Shown piece by piece: positions 1 through 7,022 of a stretch of 7,636 nucleotides of DNA; within the stretch, counting starts at the first letter, position 1; each line of letters starts with the position of its first letter. Source of the DNA: Streptomycetales bacterium (GTDB lineage: Bacteria > Actinomycetota > Actinomycetes > Prado026). The translations under genes were made by a program, and so were the position numbers. Location of the stretch: NCBI GenBank assembly GCA_025361995.1, contig JANYIP010000139.1, positions 1-7,636 on the forward strand. Direction: 5' to 3'. The notes under the pieces were generated by a model. It was not told the DNA's origin. It did not search any database and saw only the letters and a program-made list of their open reading frames with translations.

Positions 1-369
1 GTGCGCCAACGACACCTCCCCCGCCGCCAACGCGGCAGCGGTCGCCGGGTAGGACTGGGCCAGGTCCGCGGCGACCCGGACGTCACTAGCCGCCGCCCCC
101 GGGCGCTGCAACCCCACGGTCTTCAACCAGGCCGACGTCGACGACGCCCCGGCCTCGGTCGCCGTACCCCGGGTATCGACCTCACGCACGGCGGCAAGGC
201 GCGCGGCGGCGGTCTGGGCTTCGACGGCGCTGAGCTCACGGACCAGCGCCAACGTCTGGGCACTGGCCAGCTTCCACAGCGGCGCCTTCACCAACCGACC
301 GGCGGCGTGCCGCATCACCGCGGCCAGACCCAACGGGTCCAACGCATCCAGATCTGCGGTGATCGACAT
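1..369 (-). CDS. DUF222 / 13E12-repeat family protein, N-terminal part (cut by window edge)
   Basis: The minus strand is open from an ATG at 369-367 to the window edge, giving 123 residues; an in-frame TGA lies two codons upstream of the ATG, so the start is well bounded. The protein begins MSITADLDALDPLGLAAVMR and contains the arrangement typical of DUF222: an Ala/Leu-rich helix, a VREVDTRGTATEAGASSTSAW segment (about residues 61-82), then RPGAAASDVRVAADL and ALAAGEVSLAH. In this family the DUF222 region is usually followed by a C-terminal HNH endonuclease domain; that part would lie beyond the left edge and cannot be seen. These genes occur in many copies in actinobacterial genomes, and their biological role is unsettled. 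No convincing Shine-Dalgarno sequence precedes the ATG. It points away from its neighbours and shows no functional link to the signalling genes. The family call is confident; nuclease activity is inference. Confidence 0.85.
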   Translation of the reverse strand, partial: MSITADLDALDPLGLAAVMRHAAGRLVKAPLWKLASAQTLALVRELSAVEAQTAAARLAAVREVDTRGTATEAGASSTSAWLKTVGLQRPGAAASDVRVAADLAQSYPATAAALAAGEVSLAH

Positions 370-638
370 GATTCAAACACTAGACGAGGCCACCGACAGC
401 CTCCCCGAACACGAACCAAACCCGTTATCCAACAACAACTTTCCGGCTGGTGGTCCACCGAGGCAACCATATCTTCATGATCGACGCGGCGGGGGAGCGG
501 GGGAGCGGGCTACCTCGCCGAGGTGGGGGCGACGGAGACAGGAGGCAACAAGGCCGCCTGGATCCAGGACCTCTTCGCGAACCTGCCGCTCAACCCCGAC
601 CAGCCGTCGTACCAGCCTGAGCTGTGCCTTGGCTGGCC
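370..638. other. Intergenic region between the DUF222 gene and the small membrane protein gene
   Basis: No intact gene is visible. The part next to the DUF222 start (about 370-475) is distinctly richer in A/T than the rest of the window, with runs such as CAACAACAACTTTCC, and presumably carries the DUF222 promoter, although I could not pick out a convincing -35/-10 pair. From about 477 the sequence becomes very GC-rich with GGGGGAGC repeats, and then turns into the plus-strand coding-like fragment described separately. Confidence 0.6.
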
Positions 639-642
639 TTAG
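481..642 (+). pseudogene. Possible remnant of a glycoside hydrolase family 26-like gene (C-terminal fragment)
   Basis: Frame 1 is open from 481 to a TAG at 640-642. From about 508 it reads GYLAEVGATETGGNKAAWIQ and then DLFANLPLNPDQPS, with nearly every codon from 508 to 609 ending in G or C, as real genes here do. The pattern of Glu, then a TETGGNKAAWI stretch, then a helix, resembles the C-terminal region of GH26 (beta-mannanase-like) proteins around and after the nucleophile Glu. This is pattern recall, not an alignment. No start codon, ribosome site or N-terminal catalytic region is present, the tail QPELCLGWP looks out of family, and the upstream reading frame is lost in a GC-rich run at 485-507. 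The TAG overlaps the stop of the convergent small membrane gene. A decayed or truncated gene fits best; a chance open frame is possible. Confidence 0.35.
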
Positions 643-845
643 GTGGGCTCGTCGGGGTCGGTCCGCAAGCTCGACCGCACCGACCCGGCGAGTCCGGCGG
701 CGCCGAGCCCCACGAGGCCGAGCGGGAGGATCCAGCCGGCGTCGATCCGGACTTTGGTGAGAGTGCCGACCAAGTACGCCACGGCGATCGCGACGAAGAC
801 CAGGCCTGCTACCAGCGATGTCAGGTCGAGCTCATGCTTGCGCAC
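639..845 (-). CDS. Small two-helix membrane protein (hypothetical), coupled to the PspC-domain gene
   Basis: This encodes 68 residues with two predicted membrane helices, about residues 9-29 (SLVAGLVFVAIAVAYLVG) and 37-56 (GWILPLGLVGLGAAGLAG), joined by a short loop with KVRID. The tail is short and charged, ending RTDPDEPT. The start is GTG at 845-843, preceded by a strong GGAGGT Shine-Dalgarno (851-856 on the plus strand as ACCTCC) with a 5-base spacer. Both lie inside the end of the upstream PspC-domain gene, so the two reading frames overlap by 14 bases and translation is probably coupled. I do not recognise the family. Its position as the last gene of the pair suggests it works with, or is controlled like, the LiaF/EsrI-type protein; this is inference from context only. 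Confidence 0.8.
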   Translation of the reverse strand: MRKHELDLTSLVAGLVFVAIAVAYLVGTLTKVRIDAGWILPLGLVGLGAAGLAGSVRSSLRTDPDEPT

Positions 846-2073
846 GACGTACCTCCACAGTTCCGGCCCCGAGGTCGAGGCGTAGTCGCAGCGTGCTGGT
901 GGCCCCGGGACCGGGGGTGGCAGGTGGGTCTATCGCCCCGACGTACTCGGCACCGAAGCCGTCCCGGTGACCGCCGTTAGGCAAGCTGACGCTGCCGAGG
1001 CCGACATGGGCGTCGATGGTCCACTCGACGTTGGCGGGAACGATGACGACGAGCGTCCCGGCCCCCAGCTGCACCCGGATCTCGCTGGCCCCCCCGGTCC
1101 CTGACGCCGCGAAGTTGGTGAGGTCGAGGGTGGCGTTGCCAGCTGCCCAGCGGTAGCCGTCAGCCGGGAGCGAGCTCGAGGACGTCGGCCGCCACGCGAC
1201 GTCGCCGGTCGACTTGGAGTCGATGGCGGGGACCGCACCCGCGACCGCCGTGATCAGGGTGAGCAGGACGCCCCAGGCGATGAGCCCGCGGGAGCGTCCG
1301 TAGCGGGCCCCGACGACCAGGCCGAGGCCGATGATCAGGAGGAGCACGGCGAGGAAGGCCACGCCGCTGCGGTGCCAGCGCCCGGAGGCGATGAACGGGA
1401 GCATGACGCCGGCCGCGATGGCGGCGGTGCTCAACGTGAGTGCCCCGAGGGCCGACTTGCGACGCCGCTTCTTGGGAGGCGGGGCCGGTGTCGCTGGCGG
1501 CGTCGCTGTCGCCGGCACAGTAGACGGGACGTACGACGGGACGTACGACGGGACGTACGGGGAGGCGGAAGTCGCGGTGTAGGCATCGGCCCCCGGCGGC
1601 GCCGAGACCGGTGGACGCGGCGTACGGCGGCTGTACCAGATGGCGAAGCCGATGCCGCCGACGATGAGGAGCGGCCACACGTCCGGGCCGGAGCCGAGCC
1701 ACCAGTCGCGTCCGACGACCGACCCGAGCGCGACGACGATACCGATGACGACCAGGGTGGCGAGGACGACCGAGGATGCCCGGGCCTGTCCACCCCGGTC
1801 GAGCAGCTTCTGGATCTCCGACAGCGGCTGGCCCTCGTCGGGCAGCAGCAGCCAGCTGGCTGCGTAGATCAGCAGGCCGGAGCCGCCGAAGAGGGTCAGG
1901 ACGACGATCAGGATCCGCAGGATGATCGGGTCGATGCCGAAGTACTCGGCGACCCCGCCGCAGACGCCGGCCACCTTGCGGTCGCTGCGGCTGCGGTAGA
2001 GCTGACGTGGGGGTGGCGGCCCGGCCGGCCCTGGTCCGGGCGGCGGGGCGTAGGTCTGCGTGTTCTCCGTCAT
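832..2073 (-). CDS. PspC-domain multi-pass membrane protein with LiaF-like C-terminal domain (EsrI/LiaF-type)
   Basis: The product has 413 residues. A Pro-rich cytoplasmic N-terminus (1-22) leads to a PspC domain (about 23-79: RQLYRSRSDRKVAGVCGGVA, then EYFGIDP, a hydrophobic helix and SWLLLPDEG). Further hydrophobic segments lie at about 101-120, 131-147, 208-229, 238-256 and 264-283. Between the third and fourth hydrophobic segments is a Pro/Ala linker with three YVPS repeats (173-184) and a KKRRRK cluster (201-206). The C-terminal 130 residues are beta-rich with repeated LGAGT/LGSVS motifs, as in the LiaF/YvqF C-terminal domain. An open frame continues upstream, but ATG 2073-2071 is chosen because GGAGGGAGG lies 8 bases before it and the PspC domain follows properly. 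It is divergent from a PspC-domain kinase and its regulator, the layout of EsrISR in Corynebacterium, where EsrI is the inhibitor. That role here is inferred. Confidence 0.88.
   Translation of the reverse strand: MTENTQTYAPPPGPGPAGPPPPRQLYRSRSDRKVAGVCGGVAEYFGIDPIILRILIVVLTLFGGSGLLIYAASWLLLPDEGQPLSEIQKLLDRGGQARASSVVLATLVVIGIVVALGSVVGRDWWLGSGPDVWPLLIVGGIGFAIWYSRRTPRPPVSAPPGADAYTATSASPYVPSYVPSYVPSTVPATATPPATPAPPPKKRRRKSALGALTLSTAAIAAGVMLPFIASGRWHRSGVAFLAVLLLIIGLGLVVGARYGRSRGLIAWGVLLTLITAVAGAVPAIDSKSTGDVAWRPTSSSSLPADGYRWAAGNATLDLTNFAASGTGGASEIRVQLGAGTLVVIVPANVEWTIDAHVGLGSVSLPNGGHRDGFGAEYVGAIDPPATPGPGATSTLRLRLDLGAGTVEVRRAQA
1523..1558. repeat. Three perfect 12-bp tandem repeats (YVPS codons)
   Basis: The 12-base unit GACGGGACGTAC occurs three times in a row without mismatch at 1523-1534, 1535-1546 and 1547-1558. 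On the minus strand it encodes three YVPS repeats in the linker of the PspC-domain membrane protein. The unit length is a multiple of three, so changes in copy number would lengthen or shorten the linker by four residues without a frameshift. Confidence 0.95.
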
Positions 2074-2090
2074 GGCAGCAGCCTCCCTCC
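2074..2090 (-). promoter_or_regulatory. Ribosome binding site fixing the start of the PspC-domain membrane protein
   Basis: The minus-strand sequence CGGAGGGAGGCTGCTGCC immediately precedes ATG 2073-2071. It places a strong GGAGGGAGG Shine-Dalgarno 8 bases from the start and excludes the long in-frame extension further upstream as coding. Confidence 0.8.
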
Positions 2091-2123
2091 GCTCGCGGGG
2101 CGGCGGATCGGGGACCGCCCCTG

Positions 2124-2159
2124 CCCTGACCCTGGCCCGACCCCGAGCACGGGTCAGGG
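2124..2159. promoter_or_regulatory. 9-bp inverted repeat in the divergent promoter region, candidate operator
   Basis: CCCTGACCC (2124-2132) and GGGTCAGGG (2151-2159) are perfect inverted repeats separated by 18 bases. They lie in the 134-base gap between the divergent PspC-domain membrane protein (start 2073) and PspC-domain kinase (start 2208). A single dimer or pair of dimers of the adjacent NarL-type regulator could bind here and control both directions. I see no clear -10 hexamer in the gap, which contains no TA dinucleotide in its central part. An RNA hairpin in a leader is the main alternative reading. Confidence 0.45.
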
Positions 2160-2207
2160 TCGGCTCCTGATGACCTGGCCGCCGCGATCCACGACCATGG
2201 GGGAGTG

Positions 2208-3533
2208 ATGGTCCCCGAGAGCGCGCCTGCACCGACCCTGTCGGCTGCGACGCTACCGCCGCGGCCGACCCGCAGGCTGTACCGCTCCACCGACGGCCGG
2301 CTCGTCGGCGGGGTGGCGCACGGGCTGGCCCAGCACCTCGGGCTGGACCCGTGGGTGGTCCGGCTGGCGTTCGTCCTGCTCGCCATCTCGGGCGGTGCCG
2401 GCATCGCGGCGTACGGGGCGTTCTGGGCACTGGTCCCGCTGACCGAGGACGACTCCCACCACGGTCCTTCCCTCGGCTCGGCCGAGACTGCGGCGGGGTC
2501 TGCGGCGGGGTCTGCGGCGGACGAGCGGGCCGCCCGGCTGGGCCCGCTGATCGCGCTGGGTGCGGTGGCGGCTGGCGGCGTCTTGATCCTGCAACGGGTC
2601 GGCTTCGGGCCGTCCCGGGTGATCGCCGCCCCGTTCCTGGTCGTGGGGCTCGGCGTCGCCGTCCTGTGGCGGGTGGCCGACGATGCGCAGCGAGCCCGTT
2701 GGCGGCGTACTGCGACTGCCACCGCGACTGGTCGCCGGGCCTGGGTGCGGGTCGTCGTCGGCGTGACGTTCGTGGTGGTCGGTGCTGCCGGGGTGCTCGG
2801 CGCCGGCGGGGGTCTGCGGGCAGCCGTGGACGGACTCGTCGGCGGACTCGTCGTGGTGGTGGGTGTTGCCGTGGTCGCAGGCCCGTGGCTGCTGCGTACG
2901 ACTCGCGAGCTCGGCGACGAGCGTCGGATGCGGATCCGGTCGCAGGAGCGTGCCGAGCTCGCCGCGCACGTCCACGACTCCGTCGTACAGACGCTCACGT
3001 TGATCCAGCGCCACGCTGATGACCCGCGGGCTGTGGTCCGGCTGGCCCGGGCCGAGGAACGCGCGCTGCGGCAGTGGCTGTACCGCCCAGGGGGCGCCGA
3101 CCCTGGCCGGTTCCAGGCCGCCCTCGAGGCGGCGGCCGCCGAGGTGGAGGAGGCACACGGTGGCGCCGTCGAGGTCGTGGCGGTGGGTGACGCCGAGCTC
3201 GACGAGCAGCTCGGTGCGCTGATCCAGGCTGCCAGAGAGGCGATGGTCAACGCGGCCAAGTACGCCTCCGCCGACGGCCCGGTGTCGGTCTACGCCGAGA
3301 TCGAGCCCGGCCAGGCGTCGGTCTTCGTCCGCGACCGTGGGCCGGGCTTCGACCCGGACGCCATCGGCGAGGACCGGCTCGGGGTGCGGCAGTCGATCGT
3401 GGGGCGGATGCAGCGTCACGGTGGGCGCGCGGACGTCATCAGCGAGCTGGGGACCGGGACCGAGATCCGGCTGGTCATGCCACGGCAGGCCCGTACGGCG
3501 GAGGCAACCCGTCCGACCGAGGAGGAGCGATGA
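2208..3533 (+). CDS. PspC-domain sensor histidine kinase (EsrS/LiaS-type, HisKA_3 class)
   Basis: The product has 441 residues from ATG 2208. GTG at 2205 is in frame and adjacent, but GGGGGA at 2199-2204 is spaced better for the ATG. A PspC domain (about 21-79: RRLYRSTDGRLVGGVAHGLA, then QHLGLDP and a hydrophobic helix) is followed by four more hydrophobic segments (about 113-128, 138-155, 180-199, 208-228). The dimerisation segment has HVHDSVVQTL with phospho-acceptor His256. The ATPase domain has AAREAMVNAAKYA (Asn348) and DRGPGF (376-381), then GVRQSIVGRM (392-401). This is the NarX/LiaS/DesK-type kinase plan, with no large extracellular sensor, so it probably senses membrane state or its membrane partner. 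Its PspC domain is paralogous to that of the divergent gene. The stop overlaps the regulator start as ATGA. The kinase call is firm; the EsrS-like role is inferred from domain content and layout. Confidence 0.9.
   Translation: MVPESAPAPTLSAATLPPRPTRRLYRSTDGRLVGGVAHGLAQHLGLDPWVVRLAFVLLAISGGAGIAAYGAFWALVPLTEDDSHHGPSLGSAETAAGSAAGSAADERAARLGPLIALGAVAAGGVLILQRVGFGPSRVIAAPFLVVGLGVAVLWRVADDAQRARWRRTATATATGRRAWVRVVVGVTFVVVGAAGVLGAGGGLRAAVDGLVGGLVVVVGVAVVAGPWLLRTTRELGDERRMRIRSQERAELAAHVHDSVVQTLTLIQRHADDPRAVVRLARAEERALRQWLYRPGGADPGRFQAALEAAAAEVEEAHGGAVEVVAVGDAELDEQLGALIQAAREAMVNAAKYASADGPVSVYAEIEPGQASVFVRDRGPGFDPDAIGEDRLGVRQSIVGRMQRHGGRADVISELGTGTEIRLVMPRQARTAEATRPTEEER
2489..2520. repeat. 12-bp tandem repeat (2.7 copies) encoding a Gly-Ser-Ala-Ala linker
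   Basis: TGCGGCGGGGTC occurs at 2489-2500 and 2501-2512, and a third partial copy TGCGGCGG ends at 2520. In the kinase frame it encodes AAGSAAGSAADE, residues about 96-106, in the linker between the PspC helix and the next membrane segment. Copy-number change would be in frame. Confidence 0.9.
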
Positions 3534-4170
3534 CCACCCGCCCACGGGTCGTCCTCGTCGACGACCACCGGATGTTCCGTACCGGCGTGCGGGCCGAGCT
3601 CGGCGACTCGGTCGAGGTGGTGGGCGAGGCCGCTGACGTCGAGTCGGCGGTGGTCGTGATCACTGCGACGCTGCCGGACGTGGTCCTGCTGGACGTGCAC
3701 CTGCCGGGGGGCAACGGCCAGGAGGTCGTCCGGCGCTGCACGGCGGCCGGGATCGAGACGACCTTCCTCGCGCTGTCGGTCTCGGACGCCGCCGAGGACG
3801 TGATCGCCGTGATCCGGGCCGGCGCCCGCGGGTACGTGACGAAGTCGATCACCGGGCCCGAGCTGGCCGACGCGATCCGGCGGGTCGCCGGCGGGGACGC
3901 GGTGTTCTCGCCCCGGTTGGCGGGCTTCGTGCTCGATGCCTTCGCGGGGTCGCCTGACGTACCCGTGGTGGACTCCGAGCTCGACCGGCTGTCGCAGCGC
4001 GAGCGCGAGGTGCTGCGGCTGATCGCTCGCGGCTATGCGTACAAGGAGGTGGCTCGCGAGCTCTTCATCTCAGTGAAGACGGTGGAGACCCACGTGTCGG
4101 CCGTGCTCCGCAAGCTGCAGCTGTCGAACCGGCACGAGCTCACCGTGTGGGCCACCGACCGCCGCCTCAT

Positions 4171-4174
<4 letters not shown>
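3530..4174 (+). CDS. NarL/LuxR-family response regulator (EsrR/LiaR-type)
   Basis: The product has 214 residues, a normal length for the family. The receiver domain (about 5-120) shows the acidic pair Asp11-Asp12 in VLVDDHRMF, phospho-acceptor Asp55 in VVLLDVHLP, Ser83 in FLALSVSD and Lys105 in GYVTKS. The LuxR-type DNA-binding domain spans about 152-205, with LSQREREVLRLIARGY and ELFISVKTVETHVSAVLRKL as the helix-turn-helix. ATG 3530 overlaps the kinase TGA (ATGA) and is preceded by GGAGGAGCG, so the pair is co-transcribed and translationally coupled. All key residues are present, so it should be an active partner of the upstream kinase. Its stop codon overlaps that of the convergent protease gene. 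The inverted repeat at 2124-2159 is a plausible target; that is inference. Confidence 0.93.
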
Positions 4175-5559
<1,385 letters not shown>

Positions 5560-5574
5560 GAGTACGAGGTTGCT

Positions 5575-5610
5575 CCTCGGCCCTGAGAGGTCCCTGAGAA
5601 CAGGCCGAGG
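5575..5610. repeat. 8-bp inverted repeat flanking the candidate MprA box
   Basis: CCTCGGCC (5575-5582) and GGCCGAGG (5603-5610) are perfect inverted repeats separated by 20 bases. They occupy most of the gap between the kinase stop and the protease start. The direct repeats at 5581-5599 lie almost entirely in the loop. In a minus-strand transcript this could fold as a hairpin ahead of the protease coding region, without a following U-run, so it is not a typical intrinsic terminator. Confidence 0.7.
5581..5599 (-). promoter_or_regulatory. Candidate MprA box: perfect 8-bp direct repeat with 3-base spacer
   Basis: On the minus strand the sequence reads TCTCAGGG-ACC-TCTCAGGG, two identical octamers 11 bases apart, 19 bases in all, ending 21 bases before the protease ATG. 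OmpR-class regulators bind tandem repeats with about one helical turn between half-sites. The mycobacterial MprA box is described as two loosely conserved 8-bp direct repeats in a 19-bp motif (recalled, not checked). The site would let the mprA-like regulator control the protease separately from the rest of the operon. No clear -10 element follows it. Confidence 0.65.
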
Positions 5611-5615
5611 TCTGG

Positions 5616-7022
5616 CTAAGAAACGGTTGCGTGCCCGGGAAGGGTCATCGTGATGCGGGTTCCGCTGTGCTCGCCCGGCCCCGCGCGCTCCGCCCTGACA
5701 TCGCCGCCATGCCGGCGCACGGTCTGGTCGACGATCGCCAGCCCCAGCCCCGAGCCCGGCATCGCCCGCGCCTCCAGCGAGCGGTAGAAGCGCTCGAAGA
5801 CGTGCGGCAGGTCGTCGTCGGAGATGCCGGGGCCCTGGTCGGCGACGGTCAGCGTGCCGTCGGCCAGCCGTACCGTCACGGTTCCCGGGTCCGGCGACCA
5901 CTTCGCGGCGTTGTCGAGCAGGTTGGTCACGGCGCGTTCGAGGGCGGCCGGCTGGCCGAGCACCTCCCAGGGGGCGGTGACCACGTCGAAGGTCAGCCGG
6001 GGCGCGCGGCGACGTACGCGTTCCACAGCCCGCTCGACCACCTCGGCCAGGTCGACGGTCTCGACGACGGCGCCCACGGTGTTGGTCGGCGGTCCGTCGT
6101 CGCGGCTGAGCTCGACGAGGTCGCCCACCAGGACGCTGAGCTCCTCGATCTGGGCACGTACGTCGAGGAGCAGGGCGGCCCGGTCGGCAGCCGCGAGCTG
6201 GGACGCGGGCGGGGTCGAGTCGTTCTGGACGAGCAGGTCGAGGTTGGTACGCAGCGACGTCAGCGGGGTACGCAGCTCGTGGCCGGCGTCCGCGACGAGC
6301 TGCTTCTGCCGGGACCGCGAGCTGTCCAGCGCGGTGAGCATCTGGTTGAACGCCCCGGTCAGCCGGGCCAGCTCGTCGTCGCCGCGGACCGGGATCGGCA
6401 CGAGCTGCTCGGTCCTGGCGATCTCCTCGGCGGCGGCGGTGAGCCGCTCGACCGGGCGCAGGCCTGCGCGGGCGATCAGCAGCCCGGCGAGCGCTGCGAC
6501 GACAACGCCGACGAGCCCGATCAGGACGAGGACGAGGGTGAGCACGCGCACGGTGTGGTCGGTCGACTCGGACGACTGCGCCAGGACCAGCGCGAGGCCG
6601 TCGGAGACCGGGACGGCCACCACACGCAGGGTCTGGCCGTCTGCGGTGACGCTGCGGATCGAGTACGCCAGGTCCTGCCGTGCGACCGAGAGCTCGAGCG
6701 GGCCGGCCGGCGGTGCCTGGCCGCCCTCGAGGGTGTACTCCCTGCCATTGGCGAGCAGGAGCCCGAACTGCACGTCGCCGAGGGTGGACGGGTCCACCCC
6801 CGCGAGCGTGCTGGGGCTGCCGAGGGCACCACCGACCGCCGCTCTCGCCCGGCCGAGCAAGTCCTGGTCGAACTGGCGTTGGACCTGCGAGCTGACGATG
6901 ACGAAGGCGGCGACGGTGGAGGCGGCCACGGCGACGGCAACCGCTGCCGCCACGAGCAAGGCAACCCGTCCCCGCAGGCTCAGAGTGCGGCGCTGGATCT
7001 GTGCCTGCAGCGGTGCGCTCAA
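5616..7022 (-). CDS. mprB: HAMP-domain sensor histidine kinase (MprB-type)
   Basis: The product has 468 residues. The first membrane helix (about 20-43) is followed by an extracytoplasmic sensor region of about 115 residues, a second helix (about 159-184) and a HAMP domain (about 184-236, with GLRPVERLT and DELARLTGAFNQM). The HisKA segment has ADAGHELRTPLTSLRTN with phospho-acceptor His248. The ATPase domain has NLLDNAAKWS (Asn371), DQGPGI (395-400), VFERFYR and GSGLGLAIV (423-431). The start appears to be TTG at 7022-7020, overlapping the upstream regulator TGA as TTGA; no ATG or GTG occurs before the first membrane helix, and there is no clear Shine-Dalgarno, so translation probably depends on coupling. 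It lies between an OmpR-type regulator and an HtrA protease, as in mprA-mprB-pepD. The kinase call is firm; the MprB label rests on synteny and architecture. Confidence 0.92.
   Translation of the reverse strand: MSAPLQAQIQRRTLSLRGRVALLVAAAVAVAVAASTVAAFVIVSSQVQRQFDQDLLGRARAAVGGALGSPSTLAGVDPSTLGDVQFGLLLANGREYTLEGGQAPPAGPLELSVARQDLAYSIRSVTADGQTLRVVAVPVSDGLALVLAQSSESTDHTVRVLTLVLVLIGLVGVVVAALAGLLIARAGLRPVERLTAAAEEIARTEQLVPIPVRGDDELARLTGAFNQMLTALDSSRSRQKQLVADAGHELRTPLTSLRTNLDLLVQNDSTPPASQLAAADRAALLLDVRAQIEELSVLVGDLVELSRDDGPPTNTVGAVVETVDLAEVVERAVERVRRRAPRLTFDVVTAPWEVLGQPAALERAVTNLLDNAAKWSPDPGTVTVRLADGTLTVADQGPGISDDDLPHVFERFYRSLEARAMPGSGLGLAIVDQTVRRHGGDVRAERAGPGEHSGTRITMTLPGHATVS

Noticed and set aside
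370..475. Housekeeping promoter of the DUF222 gene in the A/T-richer stretch
   Set aside because: Hexamer pairs such as TTGTTG and GGATAA were considered, but none had suitable spacing and direction towards the start, so no specific promoter is called.
1..480. Plus-strand 159-residue frame at the left edge
   Set aside because: It is Arg/Gly/Gln-rich with no family features and lies opposite the DUF222 reading frame, which is clearly recognisable.
2074..2430. N-terminal extension of the PspC-domain membrane protein up to 2430
   Set aside because: The extension is Arg/Pro-rich, overlaps the divergent kinase gene, and a strong ribosome site precedes the ATG at 2073.
1160..3259. A 699-residue open frame on the minus strand spanning the divergent promoter and much of the kinase gene
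   Set aside because: It is a high-GC shadow frame: Arg/Ser/Pro/Thr-rich, no recognisable domain, and it overlaps two well-supported genes in other frames.
5575..5610. Intrinsic terminator between kinase and protease
   Set aside because: The stem is only 8 bp with a 20-base loop and no U-run follows; regulatory repeats explain the structure better.
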